Assembly (NCBI RefSeq): GCF_014651035.1
Contig: NZ_BMWC01000001.1
Span: forward strand, 1,395,581 to 1,459,580
Direction: 5' to 3'
DNA from: Streptomyces lomondensis
Lineage (GTDB): Bacteria > Actinomycetota > Actinomycetes > Streptomycetales > Streptomycetaceae
Length of the DNA: 64,000 bases
Position 1 is the stretch's first letter; each line of letters begins with the position of its first letter. Under the pieces are notes generated by a model that saw only the letters and a list, made by a program, of their open reading frames with translations, was not told the origin of the DNA and did no database searches. The translations under genes and the position numbers were made by a program. Below, in pieces: positions 32,918 through 41,739 of this stretch.

Positions 32918-33616
32918 TCACCCCGCGGAACCGAGCCCCGCCTCGGTCCACCCCCTCAGCACCGTCTCCACCGCCGCCGAGATCCGCCGCCGCGCCTCGT
33001 GCCGCGGCACGCCGCTCATCAGCAGCCGGTCGTACGGCGTGTCCAGATGCCGTACGGACGCCACCACCGCCGACGTCACCGCCCCCTCGGTCAGCGCCCG
33101 CCCCGCCGCGCTGCGGCCCACCCGCCCGCTGCCCCGCTCCGAGGCGTGCGCGGCGATGGCCCGTGCCCGGTCGGGCGGGCACCCGGGGAACAACCGCCGT
33201 ATCTCCGTCGCGAACGCCTGAGCGAACAGTTCGTCCTGGGCCGCCCGCCGCCGCGCGTCCCGCACCCGGCGCCGCCGTCGCGCCTCGGCGTCCGCGAGGC
33301 ACCGCTGCTCGGCCCGGGCGAGCGCCGCCTCCTCGACCAGGACGCCCTGCCGCTCGTAACGGCTCCTGCGCCGGTTGAAGCGCACGACCACCGCCGACAG
33401 CGTGCTCTCCTCCCGGGCCCTGCGCGTCAGCGCGGTGTCGCCGCGCGGCAGGAACACCAGATGACCGAGGTCGGCGCAGTCGAGGCAGCGCGGGGCGCCG
33501 TCCTCGACGACGAGCAGCGGCAGCGACCCTCGCCGGCACTCGGCGCAGTGCCGCCGCTTGAGGGGCTGGAAGACGACAAGTCCGGGGTGGGACGGGGGCG
33601 TCGCGCGAGGGGCCAT
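32918..33616 (-). CDS. DUF2293-domain protein
   Basis: A 232-residue basic protein. An N-terminal CAEC...CLDC zinc-finger-like pair (residues about 24-47) precedes an arginine-rich middle and the C-terminal DUF2293 domain (LFPGCPPDRARAIAAHASER; GRVGRSAAGRALTEGAVT; VRHLDTPYDRLL). Function unknown; the basic middle and possible zinc ribbon suggest nucleic-acid binding. It is divergent from the kinase-like gene at 33809, with a 31-bp tandem repeat between them. Confidence 0.85.
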   Translation of the reverse strand: MAPRATPPSHPGLVVFQPLKRRHCAECRRGSLPLLVVEDGAPRCLDCADLGHLVFLPRGDTALTRRAREESTLSAVVVRFNRRRSRYERQGVLVEEAALARAEQRCLADAEARRRRRVRDARRRAAQDELFAQAFATEIRRLFPGCPPDRARAIAAHASERGSGRVGRSAAGRALTEGAVTSAVVASVRHLDTPYDRLLMSGVPRHEARRRISAAVETVLRGWTEAGLGSAG

Positions 33617-33641
33617 GGGGGGTTCATTCCCCCTGACGACA

Positions 33642-33768
33642 GCGCGCGCACTACGTGCGCCCGGGAGGGGCGGCGCGCGAACTACGTCGTCCCGGGAGGG
33701 GCGGCGCGCGAACTAGGTGCGTCCGGGGAGGGGCGGCGCGCGAACTAGGTGCGTCCCGGGAGGGGACG
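33642..33768. repeat. Four tandem copies of a 31-32 bp unit in a divergent promoter region
   Basis: Four imperfect copies, each with GCGCGCGAACTA, a short variable part and CCGGGAGGGG, lie between the DUF2293 start (33616) and the kinase-like start (33809). Unlike the other arrays in the window, this one is at gene 5' ends, and its GGGAGGGG segments resemble ribosome sites. Confidence 0.85.
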
Positions 33769-33808
33769 GCGGCGACCCCCGGGACGTCCTGCCGCGGCCT
33801 GACGCATC

Positions 33809-34450
33809 ATGGGCCGTGTGCGACTCGAAGCGATCACCTGGGACCGGCTCGTCGACCTGCTCGCCGAGCGCCTGCTCGACCTGAAGCCCGCCGACGGCAG
33901 TCCCTGGCCGCGCATCGCCTTCGACGGCGCCCCCGCCGCCCGCCCGGGCGACCTCGCCCAGCGGGTTTCGGAAGCGCTCCGCGTCCGCGGCCGCTCCTCG
34001 CTCGTTGTGGGCACGGAGGGCTTCCTGCGCCCCGCCTCCGTACGGCTGGAGTACGGCCACCGGGACGTGGAGGCCTACTACAGCGGCTGGTACGACACCG
34101 GCGCCCTGTGGCGCGAGGTGTTCGGCCCCCTCGAAGCCGGCGGTGACGGCCGCGTCCTGCCCGACCTGTGGGACCCGGCCGCCGACCGGGCGACCCGCAG
34201 CCCCTACGTCCAACTCCCGCCCGGCGGCGTGCTGTTGCTGCACGGGCCCTTCCTCCTGCGGCACTGGTTCCCCCTCGATCTGAGCGTCCACGTCCTGCTC
34301 TCGCCCGGCGCCCTGCGCCGCCGTACGCCCGAGGCCGAGCACTGGACCCTGCCGGCCTTCGAGCGCTACGAGCAGGAGACCGACCCGGCTGGCACGGCCG
34401 ACGTCCTGGTACGGGCCGACGATCCGCGCCATCCCGCGTGGGGTGGCTGA
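33809..34450 (+). CDS. Uridine-kinase-like protein with a degenerate P-loop
   Basis: A 213-residue protein resembling the proteins annotated as uridine kinase in Streptomyces (EGFLRPASVRLEYGHRDVEA with WYDTGALWREV; LLLHGPFLLRHWFPLDL). The expected Walker A loop is RIAFDGAPAARPGDLA, which lacks the GK[ST] needed to hold ATP phosphates, so kinase activity is doubtful. The ATG at 33809 is used; a GTG at 33818 is possible. Confidence 0.75.
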   Translation: MGRVRLEAITWDRLVDLLAERLLDLKPADGSPWPRIAFDGAPAARPGDLAQRVSEALRVRGRSSLVVGTEGFLRPASVRLEYGHRDVEAYYSGWYDTGALWREVFGPLEAGGDGRVLPDLWDPAADRATRSPYVQLPPGGVLLLHGPFLLRHWFPLDLSVHVLLSPGALRRRTPEAEHWTLPAFERYEQETDPAGTADVLVRADDPRHPAWGG

Positions 34451-34598
34451 ACGGCTGTCCGACGAGGCGCGACTCGGTGCGGCGGGGGCAGGGCGCGGCT
34501 CCGTGTGCGGGCGCCCCGGGGCACGGCGAGAATGAAGGGCGCCGGGACTCGCGGTGTGTCCCGCACCGCGCCGGCCGTCCGGCACCGGGAGGTACTCC

Positions 34599-35027
34599 AT
34601 GACCACCGCCGGAGACATCATGCACCGCGGCGCCCAGTGGATCCCCGCCCACGAAACCCTCGACCGCGCCGCCCAGCTCATGCGCGAACTGAACGTCGGC
34701 GCCCTGCCCATCAGCGACGAGAACGAGCGGCTGTGCGGCATCCTCACCGACCGCGACATCGTCGTCGGCTGCGTCGCCATGGGCCACGACCCCGCCAAGG
34801 TCACCGCGGGCGAGATGGCCAAGGGCACCCCCCGCTGGATCGACGCGGACGCCGATGTCAGCGAGGTGCTCCGCGAGATGCAGGAGCACCAGATCCGCCG
34901 GCTGCCCGTCATCCAGGACAAGCGCCTGGTCGGCATGATCAGCGAAGCCGATCTGGTCCGGCACCTTGCGAACGACCAGATCGCCTCCTGGGCCGAGAGC
35001 GTCTACGCCAGGACCACCACCCGATAG
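34599..35027 (+). CDS. Two-CBS-domain protein
   Basis: A 142-residue protein consisting of a tandem CBS pair (Bateman module): TAGDIMHRGAQWIPAHETLD with ILTDRDIVVGCVAMG, then WIDADADVSEVLREMQEHQI with GMISEADLVRHL. Such free-standing pairs bind adenine nucleotides and sense energy or stress. The ATG at 34599 follows GGGAGG. The 3' flank holds a 13-bp tandem repeat. Confidence 0.9.
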   Translation: MTTAGDIMHRGAQWIPAHETLDRAAQLMRELNVGALPISDENERLCGILTDRDIVVGCVAMGHDPAKVTAGEMAKGTPRWIDADADVSEVLREMQEHQIRRLPVIQDKRLVGMISEADLVRHLANDQIASWAESVYARTTTR

Positions 35028-35041
35028 GTCACCTCGCGGGC

Positions 35042-35080
35042 CCCTGGCGCGGGTCCCTGGTGCGGGTCCCTGGTGCGGGT
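35042..35080. repeat. Three tandem 13-bp repeats behind the CBS gene
   Basis: CCCTGG[C/T]GCGGGT three times, directly behind the CBS gene stop and just before the CorA 3' end. Confidence 0.85.
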
Positions 35081-35092
35081 CACCCGCCCTGG

Positions 35093-36220
35093 TCAGAGCC
35101 AGCCGCTGCGCCGGAATCCCCGGTACAGCGTCAGGCACGCGACGGATATCACGCCGAGGACCATGCCGTAGCCGTACTTCCAGTGCAGCTCCGGCATGTG
35201 GTCGAAGTTCATGCCGTACACCCCGCAGACCATCGTCGGCACGGCGATGATCGCGGCCCACGCCGTGATCTTCCGCATGTCCTCGTTCTGCGCGACCGTG
35301 ACCTGCGCGAGGTGGGCCTGGAGGATGGAGTTGAGCAGTTCGTCGAACGCGGCGATCTGCTCCTTCGCCCGCAGCAGGTGGTCCGAGACATCGCGGAAGT
35401 ACGCCTGTATCTCGGGGTCGACCGCGCGGATCGGCCGGGTGGCGAGATCCTCGAGCGGCCGGCTGAGCGGCACCACCGCCCGCTTCAGTTCGAGGAGTTC
35501 CCGCTTGAGCTGGTAGATGCGCCCCGGGTCCGCCCGCGCGCCGTTCTCCGCGAACACGTCCGTCTCGACCTGGTCGATGTCCTCCTGCACCGAGTCCGTG
35601 ACGGTCAGATAGTCGTCGACCACATGGTCCGCGATGGCGTGCAGCACCGCGGACGGGCCCTTGGCCAGCTGCTGGGGGTCGGACTCCAGCTCCTCGCGCA
35701 GGGGGCCCAGTGAACCGTGCCGCCCGTGCCGCACCGTGATCACAAAGTCCTCGCCGACGAACACCATGATCTCGCCGGTGTTCACCACCTCGCTGGTGGC
35801 CGTGAGCTCCTCGTGCTCGACGTAACAGACCGTCTTGAACACCGCGAAGAGCGTCTCGCCGTAGCGCTCCAGCTTCGGGCGCTGGTGGGCCTCGACGGCG
35901 TCCTCCACGGCCAGAGGGTGCAGGTCGAAGAGCTCGGCGATGCCGGCGAACTCCCGGTCGTTCGGCTCGTGCAGCCCGAGCCAGACGAAGCCCTCCCGGC
36001 TCTTGCGCACCCGCTCCACGACGTCCACCAGATCGCCGCGCGCGGGGGTGCGGACGCCGTCCCGGTACGTCACGCAGTTGACCACCGAGGAGCCCAGCGG
36101 GGACCGGGCCGGGTGGCTCAGGTCGACGCGGGGGCGCCGCCGGGCCAGCCGAGCCACCTTGCGCAGGCCGCCGACCCCGCCGAGGCTCGTGACCTTCCGC
36201 AGATTCCCTGCCATGGACAT
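35093..36220 (-). CDS. corA: CorA-family magnesium/cobalt transporter
   Basis: A 375-residue protein. A large N-terminal cytoplasmic domain (GFVWLGLHEPNDREF; LDLHPLAVEDAVEAHQRPKL in outline) leads through a long helix to two C-terminal membrane helices, with the signature YGMNFDHMPE between them (about residue 335). This is the pentameric Mg2+ channel family. The ATG at 36220 follows AAGGAGATCC; a second ATG two codons on is possible. It is divergent from the methyltransferase at 36464. Confidence 0.92.
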   Translation of the reverse strand: MSMAGNLRKVTSLGGVGGLRKVARLARRRPRVDLSHPARSPLGSSVVNCVTYRDGVRTPARGDLVDVVERVRKSREGFVWLGLHEPNDREFAGIAELFDLHPLAVEDAVEAHQRPKLERYGETLFAVFKTVCYVEHEELTATSEVVNTGEIMVFVGEDFVITVRHGRHGSLGPLREELESDPQQLAKGPSAVLHAIADHVVDDYLTVTDSVQEDIDQVETDVFAENGARADPGRIYQLKRELLELKRAVVPLSRPLEDLATRPIRAVDPEIQAYFRDVSDHLLRAKEQIAAFDELLNSILQAHLAQVTVAQNEDMRKITAWAAIIAVPTMVCGVYGMNFDHMPELHWKYGYGMVLGVISVACLTLYRGFRRSGWL

Positions 36221-36431
36221 CCGGATCTCCTTGCGTGGAACTCCTCGCGCCGTTCCTGCGCCTTGGCGCGTCAGTCTGCCAGGCCGACGTGAGCTGCGGG
36301 TAAGCCTGTGGAAACGGCTCGTTCCGCTTGGTTCCCGGCTGTGGACGAACGACGTGCCGCCGCCGTCGCCCCCTGGGACATCGACGCGTGCCGGTGCGGT
36401 GTGGTTCTCCGTGCCGGAGCGTCGACCGTTA

Positions 36432-36443
36432 CCGACAAGTCGG
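36432..36443. promoter_or_regulatory. Short dyad upstream of a methyltransferase gene
   Basis: CCGAC-AA-GTCGG, 20 bases before the ATG at 36464 and in the expected promoter area of that gene. Candidate operator only. Confidence 0.35.
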
Positions 36444-36463
36444 ATAAATGGGATGATCTCGGC

Positions 36464-37258
36464 ATGACGCGAACCGATGGGTACCTCCTCGACAACCGGC
36501 AGCCCGAGGCGGCAGAGCACTTCAGCGCCTTCGCCGCTCTCTTCGACCCCACGACGTTCCGGCATCTCGAGGCGCTCGGCATCGGATCCGGCTGGCGGTG
36601 CTGGGAGGTCGGTGCGGGCGGCACCTCCGTGGTGTCCTGGCTGGCGAAGAAGGTCGGCCCGACCGGACGGGTCGTCGCGACCGACACCGACACCGCACGG
36701 CTCGCCCCGGCCGCCCGGCCGCCCGTCGAGGTGCGCGTCCACGACCTCGGCGCGCAGGAGCCGCCGGGGGAGGGCTTCGACCTGGTGCACGCCCGTCTGG
36801 CCCTGGTCCACGTGACCGACCGGGAGCGGGCGTTGCGGTCCATGGTCACGGCCCTGCGCCCCGGCGGGCGTCTCCTCGTCGAGGACGCCGACCCCACCCT
36901 TCAGCCCCTCCTCTGCCCCGACGAGCACGGCCCCGAGCAGCAGCTCGCGAACCGGCTGCGGCAGGGCTTCCGCAAACTGCTCGCCGACCGCGGGACCGAG
37001 CTCCCCAGCGGCCGCACCCTCCCGCGCCTGCTCCGCGAGGCAGGCCTGACCCGTGTCCACGCCGACGCCTACTTCCCCCTCGCCTCCCCCGCCTGTGCGG
37101 CCCTGGAGTCCGTCACGATCCGCCAGGTCCGTGATCAGCTGGTCACGGCGGGCCTCGCCACGGACCAGGACATCGACCGGCACCTGGTGAACGTCACGTC
37201 CGGCGCGCTCGACCTGACCACGGCGCCGATGATCTCGGCGTGGGGGCGCAAGCAGTAG
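36464..37258 (+). CDS. SAM-dependent methyltransferase
   Basis: A 264-residue methyltransferase starting MTRTDGYLLDNRQPEAAEHF, with motif I WEVGAGGTSVVSWLAKKVG, VVATDTDTARL, FDLVHARLALVHV and GGRLLVEDADPTL. This matches a Streptomyces group annotated as methyltransferase type 12; substrate unknown. The ATG at 36464 has no strong ribosome site and the mRNA may be leaderless. Confidence 0.85.
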   Translation: MTRTDGYLLDNRQPEAAEHFSAFAALFDPTTFRHLEALGIGSGWRCWEVGAGGTSVVSWLAKKVGPTGRVVATDTDTARLAPAARPPVEVRVHDLGAQEPPGEGFDLVHARLALVHVTDRERALRSMVTALRPGGRLLVEDADPTLQPLLCPDEHGPEQQLANRLRQGFRKLLADRGTELPSGRTLPRLLREAGLTRVHADAYFPLASPACAALESVTIRQVRDQLVTAGLATDQDIDRHLVNVTSGALDLTTAPMISAWGRKQ

Positions 37259-37452
37259 CCGCCGGCTGGGTGGCGGGTGGCGGGTGGCGGTGCCGGGCGG
37301 CGGGCGGCGGTTGCCGGGCGGCGCGCGCCGTGCACCGTGCACCGGGCGTCGTGCACCTGGCGCTAGGCACAGGGCGCCGGGGACTGGGCGCCGGGGACTG
37401 GGCACCGGACACCGGGCACGGCGGCGCGTGTCGGGCATACGTTGGTCGGGCC

Positions 37453-37558
37453 GGTCTGTCGGGCAGGGCCGTCAGCCCGGCGAGGGCGGTCTGTCGGGCA
37501 GGGCCGTCAGCCCGGGGCGAGGGCGGTCTGTCGGGCAGCGCCGTCAGCCCGGCAAGGG
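37453..37558. repeat. Three tandem 35-36 bp repeats overlapping the psuK stop codon
   Basis: Three copies of a unit beginning GGTCTGTCGGGCAG and ending CGAGGGC or CAAGGGC. The right-most copy contains the psuK stop (37544-37546) and its last codons; the other two lie behind the gene. Each unit can form a CGGGC/GCCCG hairpin. The adjacent 37259-37450 is low-complexity GC-rich sequence with no gene. Confidence 0.9.
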
Positions 37559-38527
37559 CGGTCTGCCGCCCACCCGTTCCACGGCCCGCGCTCCCGCCCG
37601 GCAGCCCTCCCGCGCCGCCTCCACCGGCCCCGCGCCGGCGAGCAGCGCGGCGAGGAACGCGCCCGTGAAGGCATCCCCGGCGCCCGTGGTGTCCCGGGGC
37701 GTGGCCGGTGCGGCGGGCACGCGGGCGCACACCCTCCCCGAGCGGGCGACGAGCGCGCCCTCGTGGCCCTGCTTGGCGACGACCAGGGGGACGCGCAGGC
37801 TCAGTGCGGCAGCCGCCCCGGCCGTGTCGGTCAGCCCTGTCAGCAGGCAGGCCTCGTCCCGGCTGGGCAGCAGTACGTCCACGCCCTCGACGAGTGCCAG
37901 GAACCGCTCGGCGCCGAGCTCCCCGAGGAAGCCGGCCGACGCCGGGTCGAGGCTCACCGGCACTCCACGCGCGCGTGCGGCTTCGAGGGCCACCGTCACC
38001 AGGGCGCGACTCGGCTCGGAGAACAGGAGGTACCCCGACAGGTGAAGCCGGGCGACCCCGTCGAGCAGCGCGTCCGACCAGTCGGCGGGTTCGAGCCGCA
38101 ACGACGCGCCGCTGTCGGTGAGGAAGGTCCGCTCCGCCGAGGCGCCCCCGTCCACCAGGCAGATCACTGTGCCGGTCGGCGCCCGCAGGTCGACGACGAG
38201 CCGGGGACGCACGCCCTGGGCCGTCAGCTCGCGCTCGTGCCAGGCGGCGGCCTCCGCGCCCACGCGACCGAGCAGCCGCACCTCCGCGGCACCCCGGTGC
38301 GCGGCCCAGCACGCCACGTTGGCGCCGGCCCCGCCCGGCACCGTCCGGATGGCGGCAGCCGTGTCCGTCCCGGCCGCGAGGGGCCCCCGGTGCCGCGCGA
38401 CGACATCGGTGATGACGTCCCCGACCACGAGCAGTGCCTGGCCTTCCGCGGAGCCCCCGTCGGCCGCTGCCGAGCGCACCCCGCGCGCCGCGTCGCCGCC
38501 CCGGGGCCCGGCCCCGGCGCCGGTCAT
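37544..38527 (-). CDS. psuK: PfkB-family kinase, probable pseudouridine kinase
   Basis: A 327-residue ribokinase-family enzyme. The N-terminal substrate region is LLVVGDVITDVVARH and VPGGAGANVACWAAHRG, and the C-terminal catalytic signature is RDTTGAGDAFTGAFL with the base Asp. Its ATG overlaps the stop of psuG (ATGA at 38524-38527), so it is translated with it. Together they convert pseudouridine to its 5-phosphate and then to uracil and ribose 5-phosphate. Sequence alone would fit any sugar or nucleoside kinase; the context decides the call. Confidence 0.85.
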   Translation of the reverse strand: MTGAGAGPRGGDAARGVRSAAADGGSAEGQALLVVGDVITDVVARHRGPLAAGTDTAAAIRTVPGGAGANVACWAAHRGAAEVRLLGRVGAEAAAWHERELTAQGVRPRLVVDLRAPTGTVICLVDGGASAERTFLTDSGASLRLEPADWSDALLDGVARLHLSGYLLFSEPSRALVTVALEAARARGVPVSLDPASAGFLGELGAERFLALVEGVDVLLPSRDEACLLTGLTDTAGAAAALSLRVPLVVAKQGHEGALVARSGRVCARVPAAPATPRDTTGAGDAFTGAFLAALLAGAGPVEAAREGCRAGARAVERVGGRPPLPG

Positions 38528-39432
38528 CCCCGGGCCCAGGCCGCCGCGATCCGCGCCGCCAGGCGTACGTTGCCGCGGACCGCCGCCAGGTTGGCGCTCA
38601 GGGAGGCGCCGTCGGTGTGCCGTACCAGGTAGTCGAGCAGGAACGGGGTGACCGCCTGGCCGGTGATGCCCTCCTCCTCGCACGCGTGCAGCGCGTCCGC
38701 GAGCACGCGTGCGTGCAGCTCCGGATCGAGCTGCTCCTCCTGGGGGACGGGGTTGGCGACGATCAGCGCCGACTCCGGCCCGTCGAGCGCGTCCTGGGCC
38801 CGCATGACGCCCGCCACCTGTTCCGGCGTCCGCAGCGTCCAGTCCACCGGATGCCCCGAGTCGGACAGGTAGAAGCCCGGGAACCGGTCGGTGCCGTATC
38901 CGGCCACCGCGACACCCAGCGTCTCCAGCCGCTGTAGCGTCGCCGGCACGTCCAGGATCGACTTCACCCCGGCACACACCACCGTGATCCGCGTTCGCGC
39001 CAGCAGCCCCAGGTCGGCCGACTCGTCCTGCGTCACCGTCCACTCCCGGTGCACCCCGCCGAGCCCACCCGTCGCGAACACCCGTACGCCCGCCAGCGCG
39101 GCCAGCAGCGCGGTCGCCGACACCGTGGTCGCCCCGCTCGCCCCGGAAGCCACCGCGAGCGGCAGATCGCGATGGCCCAGCTTGCGGATCCCGTCCTCGT
39201 TCGCGACCCGCTCCAGCTGCTCCTTGTCCAGCCCGACATGGGGCCGCCCGTCCAGGACGGCGATGGTCGCGGGCACCGCGCCCTCCTGCCGCACGGCCGT
39301 CTCCAGCTCCAGCGCCACCTGGAGGTTGCGCGGCCGGGGCAGCCCGTGGGCGATGATCGTGGACTCCAGGGCCACCACGGGCCGGCGCGCGTCGATCGCC
39401 TCCCGCACTTCTTCGGACACCACCAGCACCAC
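38524..39432 (-). CDS. psuG: Pseudouridine-5-phosphate glycosidase
   Basis: A 302-residue enzyme that reversibly splits pseudouridine 5-phosphate into uracil and ribose 5-phosphate. Family marks: ALESTIIAHGLPRPRNLQ near the N-terminus, TIAVLDGRPHVGL, ASGASGATTVSATALLA, VFATGGLGGVHRE, DSGHPVDWTLRTPEQVA and ALIVANPVPQEEQLD. The first of several GTG codons, at 39432, follows ACAGGAGG. It is the first gene of a two-gene operon with the kinase. Confidence 0.93.
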   Translation of the reverse strand: MVLVVSEEVREAIDARRPVVALESTIIAHGLPRPRNLQVALELETAVRQEGAVPATIAVLDGRPHVGLDKEQLERVANEDGIRKLGHRDLPLAVASGASGATTVSATALLAALAGVRVFATGGLGGVHREWTVTQDESADLGLLARTRITVVCAGVKSILDVPATLQRLETLGVAVAGYGTDRFPGFYLSDSGHPVDWTLRTPEQVAGVMRAQDALDGPESALIVANPVPQEEQLDPELHARVLADALHACEEEGITGQAVTPFLLDYLVRHTDGASLSANLAAVRGNVRLAARIAAAWARG

Positions 39433-39531
39433 GCGCCTGCCTCCTGTCAGCCGGTCTTCCCTCATCTCTGGCGGGCGGCGCGCCGGGCCAAACCCTTGCG
39501 GGCTGTCGGAGACCTCACGAGCCTGGAGTGC

Positions 39532-39960
39532 ATGACGGACCACACACCACGCCTCGACCACGTCGTCCTCTGGGTGCGCGACCCGCTCGCCGCCGCCGAC
39601 TTCTACCAGAAGGCCGTCGGCTTGGAGGGGCTCAGGCTCGCCGAGTTCGCCGCCGGCGAGGTGCCGTTCCCTTCCGTGCGCGTCAACGACGAGACGATCC
39701 TCGACCTCATGCCGCTGACCTTCGCGGCACGCATGACGATGCTGCCCGGCGCCGCCGACAGCGCGGGGCACCCCGTCAACCATGTCTGCCTGTCGCTGCC
39801 CCGCGGCGACTTCGACGCCCTCCTCAGCCGCCTGGAGGAGCGCTCCGTACCGGTGTCGGACCTCTCGTACGACTCGTTCGGAGCTCGGGGCAAGGCCACG
39901 CGCAGCTTCTACTTCCGCGACCCGGACGGCAACGTCTTCGAGGCACGGCACTACGACTGA
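39532..39960 (+). CDS. VOC-family (glyoxalase/bleomycin resistance fold) protein
   Basis: A 142-residue vicinal-oxygen-chelate protein with paired beta-alpha-beta-beta-beta modules: RLDHVVLWVRDPLAAADFYQ at the N-terminus and NHVCLSLPRGDFDALLSRLE, ending YFRDPDGNVFEARHYD with the metal-ligand Glu. It could be a dioxygenase, lyase or resistance protein. The ATG at 39532 follows GGAG. It is divergent from psuG. Confidence 0.88.
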   Translation: MTDHTPRLDHVVLWVRDPLAAADFYQKAVGLEGLRLAEFAAGEVPFPSVRVNDETILDLMPLTFAARMTMLPGAADSAGHPVNHVCLSLPRGDFDALLSRLEERSVPVSDLSYDSFGARGKATRSFYFRDPDGNVFEARHYD

Positions 39961-39973
39961 CCAGGCCCGGGCC

Positions 39974-40528
39974 TCAGAACAGCGGCTCCGGCAGCACCCC
40001 TTCCAGGGCGAGCAGCCTCCGCTTGGTCTCCAGCCCGCCCCCGAAGCCGCCGATGCCGCCGCCGCTCTCGACGACCCGGTGACAGGGCACCACCACCGGC
40101 AGCGGATTGGCGCCCATCGCCATGCCCACGGCCTGGGCGGCGCCCGGCTGGCCGACCCGCCCGGCCAGATCGCCGTACCCGACGACCGTGCCGTACGGCA
40201 CGCCGGAGGCCAGTTCGCGCAGGACCTCCCGGTTGAAGCCGGAGATCAGCGACCAGTCCAGCGGCAGGTCGAAATCGCGTCGCTCACCCGCGAAGTACGC
40301 CTCGAACTGCCGTATCGCCTCGGCCAGCAGCGGGGATCCGGGCGCCTCGACGGGCTCGGTGCCGAGCCGCGACGCCAACCGCTCGACCGCCCGGTCCCGC
40401 ACCGCGTCCGTGGCGTGGAACACGACGTTGATCAGGCCGTCCCGGCCGGCGGCCAGCAGCAACGGCCCGATGGCGCTCTCCACGACCGCCCACACGACTC
40501 GCGGCTCGACCTGCCCCTGACTGTCCAT
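39974..40528 (-). CDS. ogt: Methylated-DNA--protein-cysteine S-methyltransferase
   Basis: A 184-residue suicide DNA repair protein that takes alkyl groups off O6-alkylguanine. The active site is VVPCHRVV, with the acceptor Cys, preceded by VPYGTVVGYGDLAGRVGQPG and an AVGMAMGANPLP DNA-binding wing. The ATG at 40528 is about 7 bases from the -10 hexamer of a PafBC-type damage promoter (40535-40557), so its mRNA is probably leaderless and damage-induced. Confidence 0.93.
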   Translation of the reverse strand: MDSQGQVEPRVVWAVVESAIGPLLLAAGRDGLINVVFHATDAVRDRAVERLASRLGTEPVEAPGSPLLAEAIRQFEAYFAGERRDFDLPLDWSLISGFNREVLRELASGVPYGTVVGYGDLAGRVGQPGAAQAVGMAMGANPLPVVVPCHRVVESGGGIGGFGGGLETKRRLLALEGVLPEPLF

Positions 40529-40534
40529 GCGCCC

Positions 40535-40557
40535 ACGGTACGACCCGCCACTGACAA
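40535..40557 (-). promoter_or_regulatory. PafBC-type (RecA-independent) DNA-damage promoter of ogt
   Basis: On the minus strand, TTGTCAGTG-N8-TACCGT is a perfect match to the actinobacterial RecA-independent damage motif TTGTCRGTG-N8-TANNNT. Its -10 ends 6 bases before the ogt ATG. Confidence 0.85.
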
Positions 40558-40579
40558 CGCCGCCCGACGGGACGACGGA

Positions 40580-41452
40580 TCACCCGCGCACGGCCTTGCG
40601 CACCACATCCGGCTTGTTGGTGATGATCCCGTCGACCCCGTATCCGGCGACCCGCTGGGCCGTCGCCGCGTCGTCGACCGTCCAGGTGAAGACCTCCATC
40701 GGCCTGCCGTGCGGCCCGTCGAACGCCTGCACCGAGGCCACATAGGCCGGTGAGAGCGAGCCGTGCGAGGGGTTGATCTGGTCGGCGAATCCGGCGTAGT
40801 CCAGCAGGTCCGACACCGGCGGCGTTCCCAGGAAGCCGGTCTTCACACCGGGCTTCAGCTCGTGCACCGTCCGGACGCTGTCCGCGCTGAAGCTCTGCAC
40901 GATCAGCCGGCCCGCCAGATGCGAGCGGTCGAGCCAGCCCTCGTTGCTGAGGACCTTCAGCGTCTGCCGCTCGATGCCCGGGTACAGCTCCGGGTTCTTG
41001 ATCTCCAGGAGAAGCTTCTGGTGATGGTGCTCGACGCGGTGCACGAACTGCTCCAGCGTCGGCACGCGCGCGCCCGCGTACGCGGGGCCGAACCAGCTGC
41101 CCGCGTCGAGACGGGCGATCTCGGCGGCGGTGAAGTCCTTCACCTTCCAGGGGGCCCGGCCGGGGAAGACCTCCTCGACGTCGGTGGTGCGCCGCAGGTT
41201 GTCGTCGTGGAGGACGACCAGCTCGCCGTCCCGGGTCCGCTGGACGTCGTTCTCCACCCACCGGATGCCCAGCTCCGCCGCCTTGTCCACGGCGGCCAGC
41301 GTGTTCTCGGGCGCGTACGCGGAGGCCCCCCGGTGCGCGATGACCACCGGCGAGGCGCCGGCACCGGCCGCCCGCGCGGGGGAGACGGGGAAGAGGAGGG
41401 CGGCGGTCCCCAGGAGTGCGGTGGTCGAGGCGGCAACAGCGCGCGCGTGCAT
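40580..41452 (-). CDS. Secreted glycerophosphodiester phosphodiesterase
   Basis: A 290-residue enzyme that splits glycerophosphodiesters to glycerol 3-phosphate and an alcohol. A signal peptide (residues 1 to about 28, ending PARAAGA) indicates export. Catalytic and metal motifs: VIAHRGASAYAPENTLAAV, ENDVQRTRDGELVVLHDD (E and D ligands), LLLEIKNPE and the late VFTWTVDD. The ATG at 41452 follows CGAGGAG. Probably scavenges phosphate or glycerol from lipid head groups or teichoic acids. The 287-base gap to the MHYT gene contains no gene that I can see. Confidence 0.92.
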   Translation of the reverse strand: MHARAVAASTTALLGTAALLFPVSPARAAGAGASPVVIAHRGASAYAPENTLAAVDKAAELGIRWVENDVQRTRDGELVVLHDDNLRRTTDVEEVFPGRAPWKVKDFTAAEIARLDAGSWFGPAYAGARVPTLEQFVHRVEHHHQKLLLEIKNPELYPGIERQTLKVLSNEGWLDRSHLAGRLIVQSFSADSVRTVHELKPGVKTGFLGTPPVSDLLDYAGFADQINPSHGSLSPAYVASVQAFDGPHGRPMEVFTWTVDDAATAQRVAGYGVDGIITNKPDVVRKAVRG

Positions 41453-41739
41453 GCGTACTCCTCGCGTCGAGCGATCACAACGTCACGGACAGCACCACCG
41501 TGACAGCAGAGGGTCAACGCGAGAGGGGTACAGGATGGCCACACGTTGAACGGAGGTGACCCAACTCCGCTCACTGGTACCGCACAACTGGGGCAAGGCC
41601 GTGTTTCTTTGCCGGAAAGTCGTTCGACCATTCCGGTGGGGGTCATACTCTCTGCGTCAACCCTGACCGCTCGTGCGGTCCTGGGAGGGGGCGCACATCA
41701 GGAATTCCGGGACGCAAAGGGCGGGAAGGGCAGCCGCGC

